Assembly: GCA_017962965.1 (NCBI GenBank) | Contig: JAGCUI010000018.1 | Location: forward strand, 1 to 42,429 | Origin: Treponema sp. | Lineage (GTDB): Bacteria > Spirochaetota > Spirochaetia > Treponematales > Treponemataceae | Length of the DNA stretch: 42,429 bases | Direction of reading: 5' to 3' | Shown: one piece after another, positions 22,883 through 31,227 of the stretch | How the letters are laid out: each line of letters starts with the position of its first letter | Position numbering within the stretch: the first letter of the stretch is position 1 | Position numbers and translations under genes: made by a program | Notes under the pieces: model-generated | Told to the model about the DNA's origin: nothing | The model's input: only the letters and a program-made list of their open reading frames with translations | Databases searched by the model: none

Positions 22883-23806
22883 TCAGTTTGAAGGAATGAG
22901 CTTATTCAAAGTGTGATCCTTCTGTCTCCAGTTTTTGTCGACTTTAACCTGTAAATCAAGGTCGATTTTCTGAAGGTATATCTTATTAAGCTGCTTTGTT
23001 GCGGCAAGCCTTATTTCCTTAATTTTCTGAGCCCCTTTTCCGATTACGATTCCCTTCTGGCTGTCGCGTTCTACACACAAAAATGCGCGGATCCAGAGTT
23101 TTTTTCCTTCGTTACGGTGTTCAACGTCTGCAACATCAACATAAACTGCGTGAGGAATTTCATCCTTAAGACGATTGATTGCTTCTCCTCTTATTACCTC
23201 GCAGATTCTAAAGGTCAAATCCTGGTCGGTGTACAATTCTTCATCATACATCGGTTTTCCTTCAGGGCAGATGTCGTAAATAGCTTTTAAAACTTCATTA
23301 ATACCTGTGTCTTTTTCTGCAGAGATTTCGAAAATTCGCTCTTCCGGAATTTCACTAAGGTTTTCTTTTATAAATTTTCTGATTGCAAGCGGCTTACTCT
23401 GAGGTAAATCTGTTTTATTAATTGCAACTATAACCTGTTTTTGAATTCCTTTTATTAAGGCTGATGTATGAACTTCTTCTTCGCCCGTTGTCCTTGTTGA
23501 ATCAATTACATAAAGAACGGCATCAATTCCATCAAGCTGATTTTCCGTTACTTCACGCAGACGAAGATTTAATTTTTTTTCTGAATCATGATAGCCCGGG
23601 GTGTCTATAAAAATGAGCTGACCGTAAGATGTGTTTACAATTCCCTTGATTGCGTTTCTTGTAGTCTGTGGAATAGGGGAAACAATACTAACCGGTTCCT
23701 GGCAGGCTGTATTTAAAAAAGTTGATTTTCCTGCACTAGGGCGCCCGATGATTGCCACAACACCTGTTTTTATAATTCCAGTATCATTACTCTTAATTTC
23801 ACTCAT
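22883..23806 (-). CDS. era: GTPase Era
   Basis: 307 residues, standard size. G1 GRPSAGKST, G3 DTPGYHD, G4 NKTD, G5 SAEKD, then a C-terminal KH domain with KGIVIGKGAQKIKEI that binds the 3' end of 16S rRNA during 30S assembly. A perfect TATAAT (23818 to 23813 on the minus strand) lies only six bases before the ATG and there is no ribosome site, so the mRNA is probably leaderless. The divergent gene is purE. Confidence 0.96.
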   Translation of the reverse strand: MSEIKSNDTGIIKTGVVAIIGRPSAGKSTFLNTACQEPVSIVSPIPQTTRNAIKGIVNTSYGQLIFIDTPGYHDSEKKLNLRLREVTENQLDGIDAVLYVIDSTRTTGEEEVHTSALIKGIQKQVIVAINKTDLPQSKPLAIRKFIKENLSEIPEERIFEISAEKDTGINEVLKAIYDICPEGKPMYDEELYTDQDLTFRICEVIRGEAINRLKDEIPHAVYVDVADVEHRNEGKKLWIRAFLCVERDSQKGIVIGKGAQKIKEIRLAATKQLNKIYLQKIDLDLQVKVDKNWRQKDHTLNKLIPSN

Positions 23807-23812
23807 GATTTT

Positions 23813-23818
23813 ATTATA
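23813..23818 (-). promoter_or_regulatory. -10 hexamer of era at leaderless distance
   Basis: TATAAT on the minus strand, six bases from the start codon at 23806. No good -35 was found at 16 to 18 bp. Confidence 0.45.
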
Positions 23819-23881
23819 CCGTTTTTTTTATTTTGATGATATACACAAGACATTTCCATTTTTTTCTGTTATTATGGAAGA

Positions 23882-24376
23882 ATGAAAGTTGCTATATTTT
23901 TTGGATCTAAATCCGACACAGACAAAATGAAAAAGGCTGCCGACGTATTAAACGAATTCGGCATAGACTACAAAGCATATATTTTATCTGCCCATAGAGC
24001 CGGGGCTTTATTAAAACAAACCGTAGAACAGGTTGAAAAAGACGGCTGCGAGGTAATTATTGCGGGTGCCGGTCTTGCAGCAGCGCTTCCTGGTGTAATT
24101 GCCGGAGAAACTGTAATTCCTGTAATCGGTGTTCCGCTTGAATGTATCAGCGAAAAATCTAACGGGCTTGGCGGAATGGATGCACTTCTTTCTATTGTAC
24201 AGATGCCTCCACAGATTCCTGTTGCTACTGTTGGAATCGGAAACGCAAAGAACGCAGGATATCTTGCTGTACAGATTTTAGCAATTAAATATCCGGAATT
24301 AAAAGAAAAATTAAAGGCTTTCCGTGCAAAACTTGCAGAAGATGCAAAAGCGTCTGGTCTTGATGTGGCGCTTTAA
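23882..24376 (+). CDS. purE: PurE, 5-(carboxyamino)imidazole ribonucleotide mutase family
   Basis: 164 residues. FFGSKSDTDKMKKA at the N-terminus binds the nucleotide phosphate; SAHRAG holds the catalytic His; IIAGAGLAAALPGVIAGET and GVPLECISEKSNGLGGMDAL and SIVQMPPQIPVATVGIG follow the class I (E. coli-like) pattern. Treponema denticola is known to have a class II PurE acting directly as AIR carboxylase; this sequence does not look like that type. No purK is seen nearby. Converts N5-CAIR to CAIR in purine synthesis. Next is hisG. Confidence 0.92.
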   Translation: MKVAIFFGSKSDTDKMKKAADVLNEFGIDYKAYILSAHRAGALLKQTVEQVEKDGCEVIIAGAGLAAALPGVIAGETVIPVIGVPLECISEKSNGLGGMDALLSIVQMPPQIPVATVGIGNAKNAGYLAVQILAIKYPELKEKLKAFRAKLAEDAKASGLDVAL

Positions 24377-24403
24377 TCAGGAGACATCAGCTTTAATCAG
24401 GAG
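24371..24403 (+). repeat. Tandem duplication spanning a stop codon and ribosome site
   Basis: CTTTAATCAGGAG occurs at 24371-24383 and again at 24391-24403. The first covers the purE stop, the second provides the AGGAG site of hisG. Confidence 0.7.
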
Positions 24404-24410
24404 TAATTAA

Positions 24411-25283
24411 ATGGATAAATTAAAGATATTATTGGCAAAGGGAAGAATATACGAATCAGTTTACGAGCTTTTAAGCGATGTAGGCATTTCTATTTCTCTT
24501 CCGGACAGAACATATTTCCCTGTAACAAATCAGGAGGATTTAGCATTCCAGGTTGTAAAGCCTCAGATTACAAGTCTTTTACTTGCAAATAACAAGGCAG
24601 ACCTCGGATTCAGTGGAAAAGATTGGGTTTACGAAAACGGTGTAGAAGACAAGGTAGAAGAAATCATGGACCTTGGATTTGACCCTGTACGCATTGTTGC
24701 CGCAATTCCAGAAGCACGCGATTTTGAAAAAATCATCAAAGGGAAGGTTACCATTGCAACAGAGTATCAGACTTTGAGTAAAAAATGGGTAGAAGCTAAA
24801 AAACTCGATGGAACAATTTTCAGAACCTGGGGTACAAGCGAAGGCTTTGTTCAGGACACAGAAGATTCAATCGCACAGATTTTAATCGACAATACATCAA
24901 CAGGTTCTTCCCTCCGTGCAAACCGCTTAAAGATTGTAGACACACTTATGGAAAGTTCAACAAGAATGTATGCTTCAAAAGAGGCCATGAAGGATCCTGC
25001 AAAAAAACAGAAAATCATGGAAATCAAAATGCTCTTCGAAACTGTTTTGAACGCACGCAACCGTGTAATGCTCGAAATGAATGTTTCTAAAGCTGATTTT
25101 GATAAGCTTATGAAGGGTATTCCTGCAATGAAGAGTCCTACTGTTTCACCTCTTTTCAACGACGACGGTTTTGCAGTAAAAATTGCAGTTAAAAAATCGG
25201 AGGTTCCAACCCTTCTTCCAAAATTGCAGAGTCTTGGAGCCAGCGACATAGTAGAATACGAACTTAGAAAGGTGATGTTATAA
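24411..25283 (+). CDS. hisG: ATP phosphoribosyltransferase, long form
   Basis: 290 residues, the HisG-L length with a C-terminal ACT-like regulatory domain (about 215-290), so histidine feedback is expected and HisZ is not needed. Substrate motifs: LAKGRIYESV at the N-terminus, ADLGFSGKDWVYE, and the PRPP loop DNTSTGSSLRAN. It starts histidine synthesis. A good AGGAG site lies upstream. hisB follows after a 187-base structured spacer, and other his genes are not in the window. Confidence 0.93.
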   Translation: MDKLKILLAKGRIYESVYELLSDVGISISLPDRTYFPVTNQEDLAFQVVKPQITSLLLANNKADLGFSGKDWVYENGVEDKVEEIMDLGFDPVRIVAAIPEARDFEKIIKGKVTIATEYQTLSKKWVEAKKLDGTIFRTWGTSEGFVQDTEDSIAQILIDNTSTGSSLRANRLKIVDTLMESSTRMYASKEAMKDPAKKQKIMEIKMLFETVLNARNRVMLEMNVSKADFDKLMKGIPAMKSPTVSPLFNDDGFAVKIAVKKSEVPTLLPKLQSLGASDIVEYELRKVML

Positions 25284-25465
25284 CAGGGTGGGGAAAGCCT
25301 TCCCCTCGGCCGCACTTGCCTAAAATCGAAGAGCCGTTATAAAAAATGCATTGCATTTTTTAGGCTCATCGAAAGAAAGGCTCGCGAGATTTATCGAGCG
25401 CGTTGCGACCTACCCCTTCGCCTAGGGGTTCCACCCCTAAGACCCCGGGACCATATAAAAGGAGA
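25284..25465 (+). repeat. Structured GC-rich spacer between hisG and hisB
   Basis: Contains several inverted repeats: GGGGAA/TTCCCC (25290-25305); a long imperfect stem TCGAAGAGCC (25327-25336 region) with GGCTCATCGA, whose inner part is AAAAAATGC/GCATTTTTT; and TAGGGGT/ACCCCTA about 25423-25439. More GC-rich than the flanking genes. It looks like an extragenic repeat element or RNA processing site rather than a gene. The hisB ribosome site (AAAGGAG) lies at its end. Confidence 0.55.
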
Positions 25466-25470
25466 TTTTT

Positions 25471-26088
25471 ATGAGAACAGCTACTGTAAAAAGAACAACC
25501 GGCGAGACACAGATTGAACTTACCCTCAACCTGGACGGAAGCGGCAAGTGTGATGTAAAAAATCCAATCGGCTTTTTTGACCACATGCTCAAGTCTTTTT
25601 GTAAGCACGGTCTTTTTGATCTGACTGGTACAATCAAAGGGGACCTGGAAGTAGACCAGCACCACACGATTGAAGATACAGGAATTGTTCTTGGCGAATG
25701 TTTTAAAAAGGCGCTCGGCGATTTAGCAGGAATCTACAGAAGCGGCTTTTTTATCTATCCTATGGACGAATCCTTGGTTCAGGCCGCAGTTGATTTTGGC
25801 GGAAGACCATACCTTGTAAATAACGCAAACCTTACTGGCATTCCTTTAGTAAGCCTTGGAGACGACGGAGAAGAAGCTTCGTTCCAGACAGACTGCTTTG
25901 AAGATTTCTGGCAGGGCTTTGTAAATGCAGCAGGCTGTAATCTCCACATAGATGTAATTCGCGGAAGAAGCGATCACCACAAAATCGAAGCTGCATTTAA
26001 AGCAGTGAGCCGCGCAATCAGGGCCGCAGTAGAAATTGATCCTCGCCGTAACGGCTCCATTCCATCTACCAAAGGTTTTTTAGTATAA
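25471..26088 (+). CDS. hisB: Imidazoleglycerol-phosphate dehydratase
   Basis: 205 residues, single-domain enzyme without the phosphatase fusion seen in enterics. Manganese-binding motifs: FFDHMLKSFCKHG, DQHHTIEDTGI and the symmetric C-terminal DHHKIEAAFKA. The start RTATVKRTTGETQI is typical of the family. It dehydrates imidazole glycerol phosphate in histidine synthesis. AAAGGAG precedes the ATG; rnhA begins two bases after the stop. Confidence 0.95.
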   Translation: MRTATVKRTTGETQIELTLNLDGSGKCDVKNPIGFFDHMLKSFCKHGLFDLTGTIKGDLEVDQHHTIEDTGIVLGECFKKALGDLAGIYRSGFFIYPMDESLVQAAVDFGGRPYLVNNANLTGIPLVSLGDDGEEASFQTDCFEDFWQGFVNAAGCNLHIDVIRGRSDHHKIEAAFKAVSRAIRAAVEIDPRRNGSIPSTKGFLV

Positions 26089-26090
26089 AT

Positions 26091-26540
26091 ATGGATGAAA
26101 TCATTGTATATACAGACGGCGGGTGCCACGGAAACCCTGGTCCTGGCGGCTGGGGTATTGTTGTAATTGCAGACGGAAAAACAAAGAGTCTTAGCGGAGG
26201 CGAAAAGCTTACTACAAACAACCGCATGGAACTCTCTGCCGCAATTGCCGCCCTTTCTGTAATCAAAAATACACCGTCCTTTGCCGGCCGCCACGTAACC
26301 GTAAACATCGACAGTCAGTATGTAAAAAACGGAATCACACAATGGATTCACAGCTGGAAGGCCAAGGGCTGGAAAACTGCAGACAAAAAGCCTGTAAAAA
26401 ACCAGGAGCTCTGGGTTCAGCTTGATTCATTAAATTCATCTTTGGACGTAAGCTGGAACTGGGTAAAGGGACATGCCGGAATTAAGTACAACGAAATCTG
26501 CGACAGTCTCTGCCAGAGCGAAATCGCCAAATTCGAATAA
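26091..26540 (+). CDS. rnhA: Ribonuclease HI
   Basis: 149 residues. Catalytic residues visible: YTDGGCHGNPGPGGWG (Asp), NNRMEL (Glu), NIDSQYVKNG (Asp), and VKGHAG followed by NEICDSL (His loop and last Asp). Cleaves RNA in RNA-DNA hybrids in the cytoplasm. It starts two bases after hisB, so probably cotranscribed and translationally coupled. Confidence 0.95.
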   Translation: MDEIIVYTDGGCHGNPGPGGWGIVVIADGKTKSLSGGEKLTTNNRMELSAAIAALSVIKNTPSFAGRHVTVNIDSQYVKNGITQWIHSWKAKGWKTADKKPVKNQELWVQLDSLNSSLDVSWNWVKGHAGIKYNEICDSLCQSEIAKFE

Positions 26541-26562
26541 ATTCTTTAAGAATTTTCACTTT

Positions 26563-26615
26563 TTTTCAATTTTTTTCTCCAAAATGGTCCGAAATAATCA
26601 ACTCGCGCATATATT
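26563..26615 (+). promoter_or_regulatory. Shared promoter motif, copy B (GGTCCGAAA, 15 bp, TATATT)
   Basis: TTTTCAA, T-run, CTCC, ATGGTCCGAAAT, 15 bases, TATATT at 26610-26615. Matches copy A (13798-13851, minus strand) with only about two differences over the 34-base upstream block and identical spacing. The next ATG is five bases after the -10. Confidence 0.7.
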
Positions 26616-26620
26616 ATTGC

Positions 26621-27547
26621 ATGAAGCAAATATATTTCGAGTTTATTTTTATCTGCCTCTTGAGTTTGATGGTTTTGGCGTGCGATGCTCCTTTGTTTTT
26701 GGATCAAACAACCTTTTGCAAAGAAACAATGATTACGCTGGAACTGCCGGTTTGGCCTCCAAGTGAGAACGGATCGGGGAGCCTCCTCTATCCTGAACTT
26801 GCGAACTGGATTGTAGAAGTTCATACTGCCTCTTTTACAGGCAAGTACGAGTGTGCACGTGGAGAAAAGATTTGTTTAAAGGTTTTGAAGAATGAGCCTC
26901 TTAGTGTTACTGCAACTCCTGTTTGTCTGGATGCTAAAGGAAGAAAAGTGTGCTTTTTTAAATGTGCTGGGTTAATACTCCCATATTATAAATTTTCTGA
27001 ATCATCAACTCTCCTTTGGTTTAATGGTTTTTCAGCCCATTTAATGCAGTCGCTTTTTAGAAACGGAAAACAGCTTGGGTACGATTCTGATGAATTACGA
27101 AATTATATTTCAAGATTCAATTGGAACAAATTAGAAGCTTCAATTGATTCGAATTTAAAAAAGTGTCTTGAAGACCAGGGGTTTTACAACCCCTGGCTTT
27201 TAGACCAGACGGAAGTTTTAAACGGAATTGCCTACGGTTCTTTTAAAGCAAATCTCTTGAACATGAAGAATGTACTTAAGGTAGATACAGGGCAGAACAA
27301 CGAAATTCTATCTTCCTATGTGCCCGAAAACGAAAATATTAAAAAAAATGCACAAATTTTAATAAAAAAAAGTGAAGTAAATGTGTTTTCAGATTATAAT
27401 TTAAATGGAATAATGATTAAAGGAGATTCGGTACAAAAATTAACACTTGAGTATATTTCTTTACCGTTATACATTGAAGAATATGAAAAAACTATTGATA
27501 CTTCTTTTTCCGATTGTCTTAATCCTGATGGTGTCGTGCCCTGGTGA
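26621..27547 (+). CDS. Hypothetical lipoprotein, first gene of a lipoprotein/OMP operon
   Basis: 308 residues. The signal peptide ends in LMVLAC (Cys 21). The mature part has a beta-rich beginning (ITLELPVWPPSENGS) and a helical middle; six further cysteines occur, several in pairs 8 to 20 residues apart. Family not recognised. No ribosome site: the ATG lies five bases after the TATATT of a promoter shared with the EEP lipoprotein gene, so the mRNA is probably leaderless. Overlaps the next gene by 65 bases. Confidence 0.7.
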   Translation: MKQIYFEFIFICLLSLMVLACDAPLFLDQTTFCKETMITLELPVWPPSENGSGSLLYPELANWIVEVHTASFTGKYECARGEKICLKVLKNEPLSVTATPVCLDAKGRKVCFFKCAGLILPYYKFSESSTLLWFNGFSAHLMQSLFRNGKQLGYDSDELRNYISRFNWNKLEASIDSNLKKCLEDQGFYNPWLLDQTEVLNGIAYGSFKANLLNMKNVLKVDTGQNNEILSSYVPENENIKKNAQILIKKSEVNVFSDYNLNGIMIKGDSVQKLTLEYISLPLYIEEYEKTIDTSFSDCLNPDGVVPW

Positions 27548-28694
27548 TGATAACGATTATGTGTTTAAGGCATCTGATACAGTTTCTGCAAAAATCGACA
27601 GCGCCAATATTCAATGGTATTATTTTTCGGAAGATGGTTTTACAGCCGTTCAGGGACCGAATTATGCTCCGGTAATTAACAAGGCTCCATGGACCGAAGC
27701 AATTAGAATTTCTTCTGCAAACAATGCATCATATAAAAATTCCAAAAAGGCATTTGCACTTGTAAACAGACTTGGTGTTTTATGCTTCGACGGTTCAAAG
27801 GTTTCTCTTGCAAAGGATGTAAAATTATTCCCGCAGAGAACTGCAGACAATCTTGTTTTTGTAGAAGGGGTACCGGTTTTTTCAGTTTATAAAAGCGCCT
27901 TTTTCAATGATTCAATCAATAATAAAGAATACAAGCAAAAAACACAGGACCATCTTTTTCTTTTACAGTTTGATGACCGGGCCAAAATCACTTATCCTCT
28001 ATTAAACTGCGACAATCTTACAGAAGACCTTGAAGTAGAAGTAGTTGATTATAACTGGGACGGCGAAGTGTGGAATTGCTGCTTAAAAAATAACGAGCGC
28101 GGAAAATTTATATATCAGTATATAACAATCCGTCCCACAGCATCTTTGCTTTCCATTACACCTTCAAACGCTTCTAAAAAAATTGTTACTACAACAATCA
28201 GTCAGGATGAATTCAGGCAGACAGAAGCACAAAAGAGTTTTGAAACAGCACCAATGCAGATTCAGCAGCTCTTAGGCGGCTTTACAGGAAAAAATGCAGT
28301 TACAGTTGAAGTAAAGGAAGCAGGCGGAAAAAGCCCTGAAGCATATTCAAATAATAATAATCAGGCAAGAAACGAGCTTAAGGGAAAAGCAACAATCAGC
28401 GAAAACTGGTGTGCAGCCTTATTCCGCGACGGAACTCTTTATTTTCAGGGAGCACTGGACGGAAAACGTATTTTAAATGATGGAAACTGTATTGCAATGA
28501 GACTTCCAAAATTACCTTCCGGATATGCTTATCAGGATTTTGTAATTTCGGGGCCAACTCTTTATGCTTCGTGGGAAGAAACTTCTTTTTATGAAACAAC
28601 AAGAAGCGGCTTTTTAGCAATAGATCTGGAAAACACCTTGTACGGTCAGTTTGAAGAAAATGAAATCGTAAATAACCGAGGTAAAAAGAAATGA
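27483..28694 (+). CDS. Hypothetical lipoprotein
   Basis: 403 residues from ATG 27483, chosen because MKKLLILLFPIVLILMVSC is a complete lipoprotein signal (Cys 19); an earlier in-frame ATG at 27447 would put extra residues before it. The mature protein is beta-rich with no recognised domain and contains blocks suggestive of a beta-propeller or WD-like fold (AFALVNRLGVLCFDGSKVSL, NWCAALFRDGTLYFQGALDG). It overlaps the upstream gene by 65 bases and the downstream gene by four (ATGA), so the three are one operon. Confidence 0.7.
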   Translation: MKKLLILLFPIVLILMVSCPGDDNDYVFKASDTVSAKIDSANIQWYYFSEDGFTAVQGPNYAPVINKAPWTEAIRISSANNASYKNSKKAFALVNRLGVLCFDGSKVSLAKDVKLFPQRTADNLVFVEGVPVFSVYKSAFFNDSINNKEYKQKTQDHLFLLQFDDRAKITYPLLNCDNLTEDLEVEVVDYNWDGEVWNCCLKNNERGKFIYQYITIRPTASLLSITPSNASKKIVTTTISQDEFRQTEAQKSFETAPMQIQQLLGGFTGKNAVTVEVKEAGGKSPEAYSNNNNQARNELKGKATISENWCAALFRDGTLYFQGALDGKRILNDGNCIAMRLPKLPSGYAYQDFVISGPTLYASWEETSFYETTRSGFLAIDLENTLYGQFEENEIVNNRGKKK

Positions 28695-29416
28695 AATTTA
28701 TAAAAGTTTTTTCTATTATAATGTTGATTTTCCTTTCCTCAAATCTTTTTGCACAGGCAGCACAGGAACCAAAATCTGATGGCACAGAAACAGAAGCTTC
28801 TGAAAATCCTTTTACAAAACCATTCTGGGATAATTCAGATTTTTTTGTAGGCGTTGGTCCTGCAGTTTACATAAGCACAGGCTCTCAGACTAACAGTGCA
28901 GTTTCTCCTGTTGTATATCCTGTTTATTTTGGAATTATCTGGCCTAAGGATTACTTTTTTTCTATTCAACCTTCGCTCAGATTTTTTAATGGCTATTTTT
29001 ATATGAAGAACGGAGAAATCTATCCGGCCGAAATTGAAAACAGAACCGCACTCGCTTATTCATTTTTAATAAATGTACCCGCAGTTTTTAAGGCAACCTT
29101 CTGGGAAAAGGTTAATGTTACTCTTTCTGCAGGACTTGGCTTTTTAATTCGCTTTGCAACTCTTGCTCCTGATGTAAACGATTATGATTACGGAGACACG
29201 GGAACAGCTGGCAAAGACCTTGCAGAAATTAACAAATGGTTCTGGGGCGGCGGACGCTTTATTTATCTTTCGCTTGGAGCAGACTGGCTTTTTAAAATTA
29301 CCGATAATGTTCAGGTTGGTCCGGAATTTTCTATGTTCATCCCGCTTGGTTCATTGTTTTCTGAATTCAGTTTAAACGGAATGATTATTTCTCTTGGTTT
29401 AAAATTTGTATTTTAG
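28691..29416 (+). CDS. Outer-membrane beta-barrel protein
   Basis: 241 residues. Signal peptide MKFIKVFSIIMLIFLSSNLF followed by AQA. The mature chain alternates aromatic and hydrophobic strands with Gly and Asn turns (DFFVGVGPAVYISTG, YFFSIQPSLRFFNGYFYM, VNVTLSAGLGFLIRFA, MIISLGLKFVF) and ends in Phe, the usual C-terminal residue for BamA recognition. Probably an 8 to 10 strand barrel. It is translationally coupled to the upstream lipoprotein through ATGA, suggesting that the two lipoproteins and the barrel form one envelope complex. Confidence 0.8.
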   Translation: MKFIKVFSIIMLIFLSSNLFAQAAQEPKSDGTETEASENPFTKPFWDNSDFFVGVGPAVYISTGSQTNSAVSPVVYPVYFGIIWPKDYFFSIQPSLRFFNGYFYMKNGEIYPAEIENRTALAYSFLINVPAVFKATFWEKVNVTLSAGLGFLIRFATLAPDVNDYDYGDTGTAGKDLAEINKWFWGGGRFIYLSLGADWLFKITDNVQVGPEFSMFIPLGSLFSEFSLNGMIISLGLKFVF

Positions 29417-29454
29417 TAATTAAGTTTTTCCTACCGGTAAAGGCATTTTGATTT

Positions 29455-30366
29455 ATGGGCATTCTCACAGTTTCTGATTTTTATAAAAAATTATTCGACT
29501 CAAAGGTTTATAAAATCTCAATTGATGCAGGCTGTACCTGTCCTAACCGGGATGGAACTCTTGGTACCGGCGGATGTATTTTTTGCAGTGCAAGCGGGTC
29601 CGGGGATTTTACGGCAAGCAGAGCTTTAAGTGTAAAAGAACAGATTCAGCAAGCAAAAAAGCTTGTAGAAGCCAAGTGTCCTTCTAAAAAATACATTGCT
29701 TATTTTCAAAACTTTACAAATACGTACGGAAACCTTGATGAGATTTTTTTAAAATGGGACCAGGCTTTTCAGGAAGAGGGGATATGCGGAATAGCGATTG
29801 CCACCCGTCCTGATTGCGTGGGCCAGAAGGTGCTTACAAAACTTGCTTCTTTAAGCCAAAAAACTTATGTACAGCTGGAGCTTGGCTTACAGACAACGAA
29901 TGAACAGACGGCCCGCTATATAAGGCGGGGGTTTGAGAGCCGGGCGTTCGAGCGGGCCGTGGAAGAGATTCACAACGCCTGCCCAAAAGTGCACATTGTA
30001 ACTCACATAATATTCGGCCTTCCTGGCGAAACCCGGGACGACATGCTTACCACAGTAAAAAATGCTCTTGAATGGAAAACAGATGGTTTAAAGATTACGG
30101 TTTTATATGTGCTTAAAAACACCGACCTTGAAAAAGAATATCTTAATGGCAAGGTAAAAACTTTAGAGATGGAAGAATACATGAGTATTTTAGAAGAAGC
30201 CCTTGCTTTAGTTCCGCCCGGAGTTGTAATTCACAGGGTTACAGGAGACCCTCCAAAATCACTTTTAATTGCCCCTGAATGGACAAAAAATAAAAAGCTT
30301 GTTTTAAACCGCGTAAAACAGTTATTTTTGCATGTCGATTCTCTTTCTTCGAACGTCGTTCAGTAA
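29455..30366 (+). CDS. Radical SAM protein of the YhcC/TIGR01212 family
   Basis: 303 residues. CTCPNRDG and GGCIFC (Cys 29, 41, 44 as the likely 4Fe-4S ligands) with the C-x-C-PNRDGT signature of this family. Further motifs are FQNFTNTY, LELGLQTTNEQTARYIRRG and THIIFGLPGE. Function in bacteria is not settled (a role in modification or anaerobic metabolism has been suggested). The ATG at 29455 has only a weak ribosome site. Its last 45 bases overlap the convergent tyrA. Confidence 0.88.
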   Translation: MGILTVSDFYKKLFDSKVYKISIDAGCTCPNRDGTLGTGGCIFCSASGSGDFTASRALSVKEQIQQAKKLVEAKCPSKKYIAYFQNFTNTYGNLDEIFLKWDQAFQEEGICGIAIATRPDCVGQKVLTKLASLSQKTYVQLELGLQTTNEQTARYIRRGFESRAFERAVEEIHNACPKVHIVTHIIFGLPGETRDDMLTTVKNALEWKTDGLKITVLYVLKNTDLEKEYLNGKVKTLEMEEYMSILEEALALVPPGVVIHRVTGDPPKSLLIAPEWTKNKKLVLNRVKQLFLHVDSLSSNVVQ

Positions 30367-31209
30367 ATCTTCAAGCTCTTCTTTTTTATCTTCTTTAATG
30401 AGTGTTTCGATTTTTGTAATCTGATTTTTAAAATTTGAAATGTGTGCCAAAAGCTTTTCTTTGTTGCTTAAAAAAAGCTCGGTCCACAATGGAGAATTAA
30501 TCATTGCAATTCTTGTAAGGTCTTCAAAGCTTCCGCCGCCAAAGGAGGTAATTTCTTTATCTTCTGCGCTTTCTACCATGGCCGAAGCAACTACGTGGCA
30601 GAGCTGGGAAGTAAAGCCGATTTTATTGTCGTGGGTGTTGCAGTCTGTAACAGTGATTTTTGAAAATCCCATTTTTTGAACAAGCTCTTTAAAAAACTCA
30701 AGATTCCTTTTGTGCTCTTCCTGGCTTATGCCTTCCGGTGTTTTTATGCTTTTATCTTCTATTATTATGTAGTTGTGATTGATAAAATATGAGCCGTTTG
30801 AATTTGAAAAGCCTTCTTTTTCTCCGCCTGCCATTGGATGGCCCAAAATAAAGTCGGCACCGCTTGGGCAGAGGGAGTCGTAATTTTCCAGATAGAGATT
30901 TTTTACACCGCTTATATCTGTAATTATTGCTTTGTTTTTAAAATGATTTTTATGTTCTTTGAGGAAGGAAACTGTTACATGCGGATAAAGGCAGATGAAA
31001 ACAAAGTCACAAGCGCTTAAAAACTCTTCTGTCTGTTCTGGCAGAAAGGCCTTGTTTATGATTCCCTGTTTTTTTGCATCTTCCAGGGAAGCGGAATTTT
31101 TATCTAAGGCAAAAATCATCTGGTCGTCTTTTACAACATTTGATTTTAAAGCCTTGGCGATTGAACCGCCCATAATTCCAAGTCCGATTATTCCGTATGT
31201 AAAACCCAT
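30322..31209 (-). CDS. tyrA: Prephenate dehydrogenase
   Basis: 295 residues. NAD(P)-binding GIIGLGIMGGSIAKAL at the N-terminus, the catalytic region DISGVK, GHPMAGGEKEGF, and helical C-terminal domain (SQLCHVVASAMVES, SFGGGSFEDLTRIA). Oxidatively decarboxylates prephenate toward tyrosine. No fused chorismate mutase. Follows aroF by 18 bases in the same operon, so both are under the tyrosine-rich attenuator leader upstream of aroF. Confidence 0.94.
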   Translation of the reverse strand: MGFTYGIIGLGIMGGSIAKALKSNVVKDDQMIFALDKNSASLEDAKKQGIINKAFLPEQTEEFLSACDFVFICLYPHVTVSFLKEHKNHFKNKAIITDISGVKNLYLENYDSLCPSGADFILGHPMAGGEKEGFSNSNGSYFINHNYIIIEDKSIKTPEGISQEEHKRNLEFFKELVQKMGFSKITVTDCNTHDNKIGFTSQLCHVVASAMVESAEDKEITSFGGGSFEDLTRIAMINSPLWTELFLSNKEKLLAHISNFKNQITKIETLIKEDKKEELEDLLNDVRRKRIDMQK

Positions 31210-31227
31210 TTTCTTCCTCTTTTTAAA

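Noticed and set aside
24851..25315. 154-codon antisense ORF opposite hisG.
   Set aside because: Shadow frame with no start signals; hisG is complete on the other strand.
25284..25465. Known riboswitch between hisG and hisB.
   Set aside because: The stems match no riboswitch class I know, and no leader ORF rich in His codons is present.
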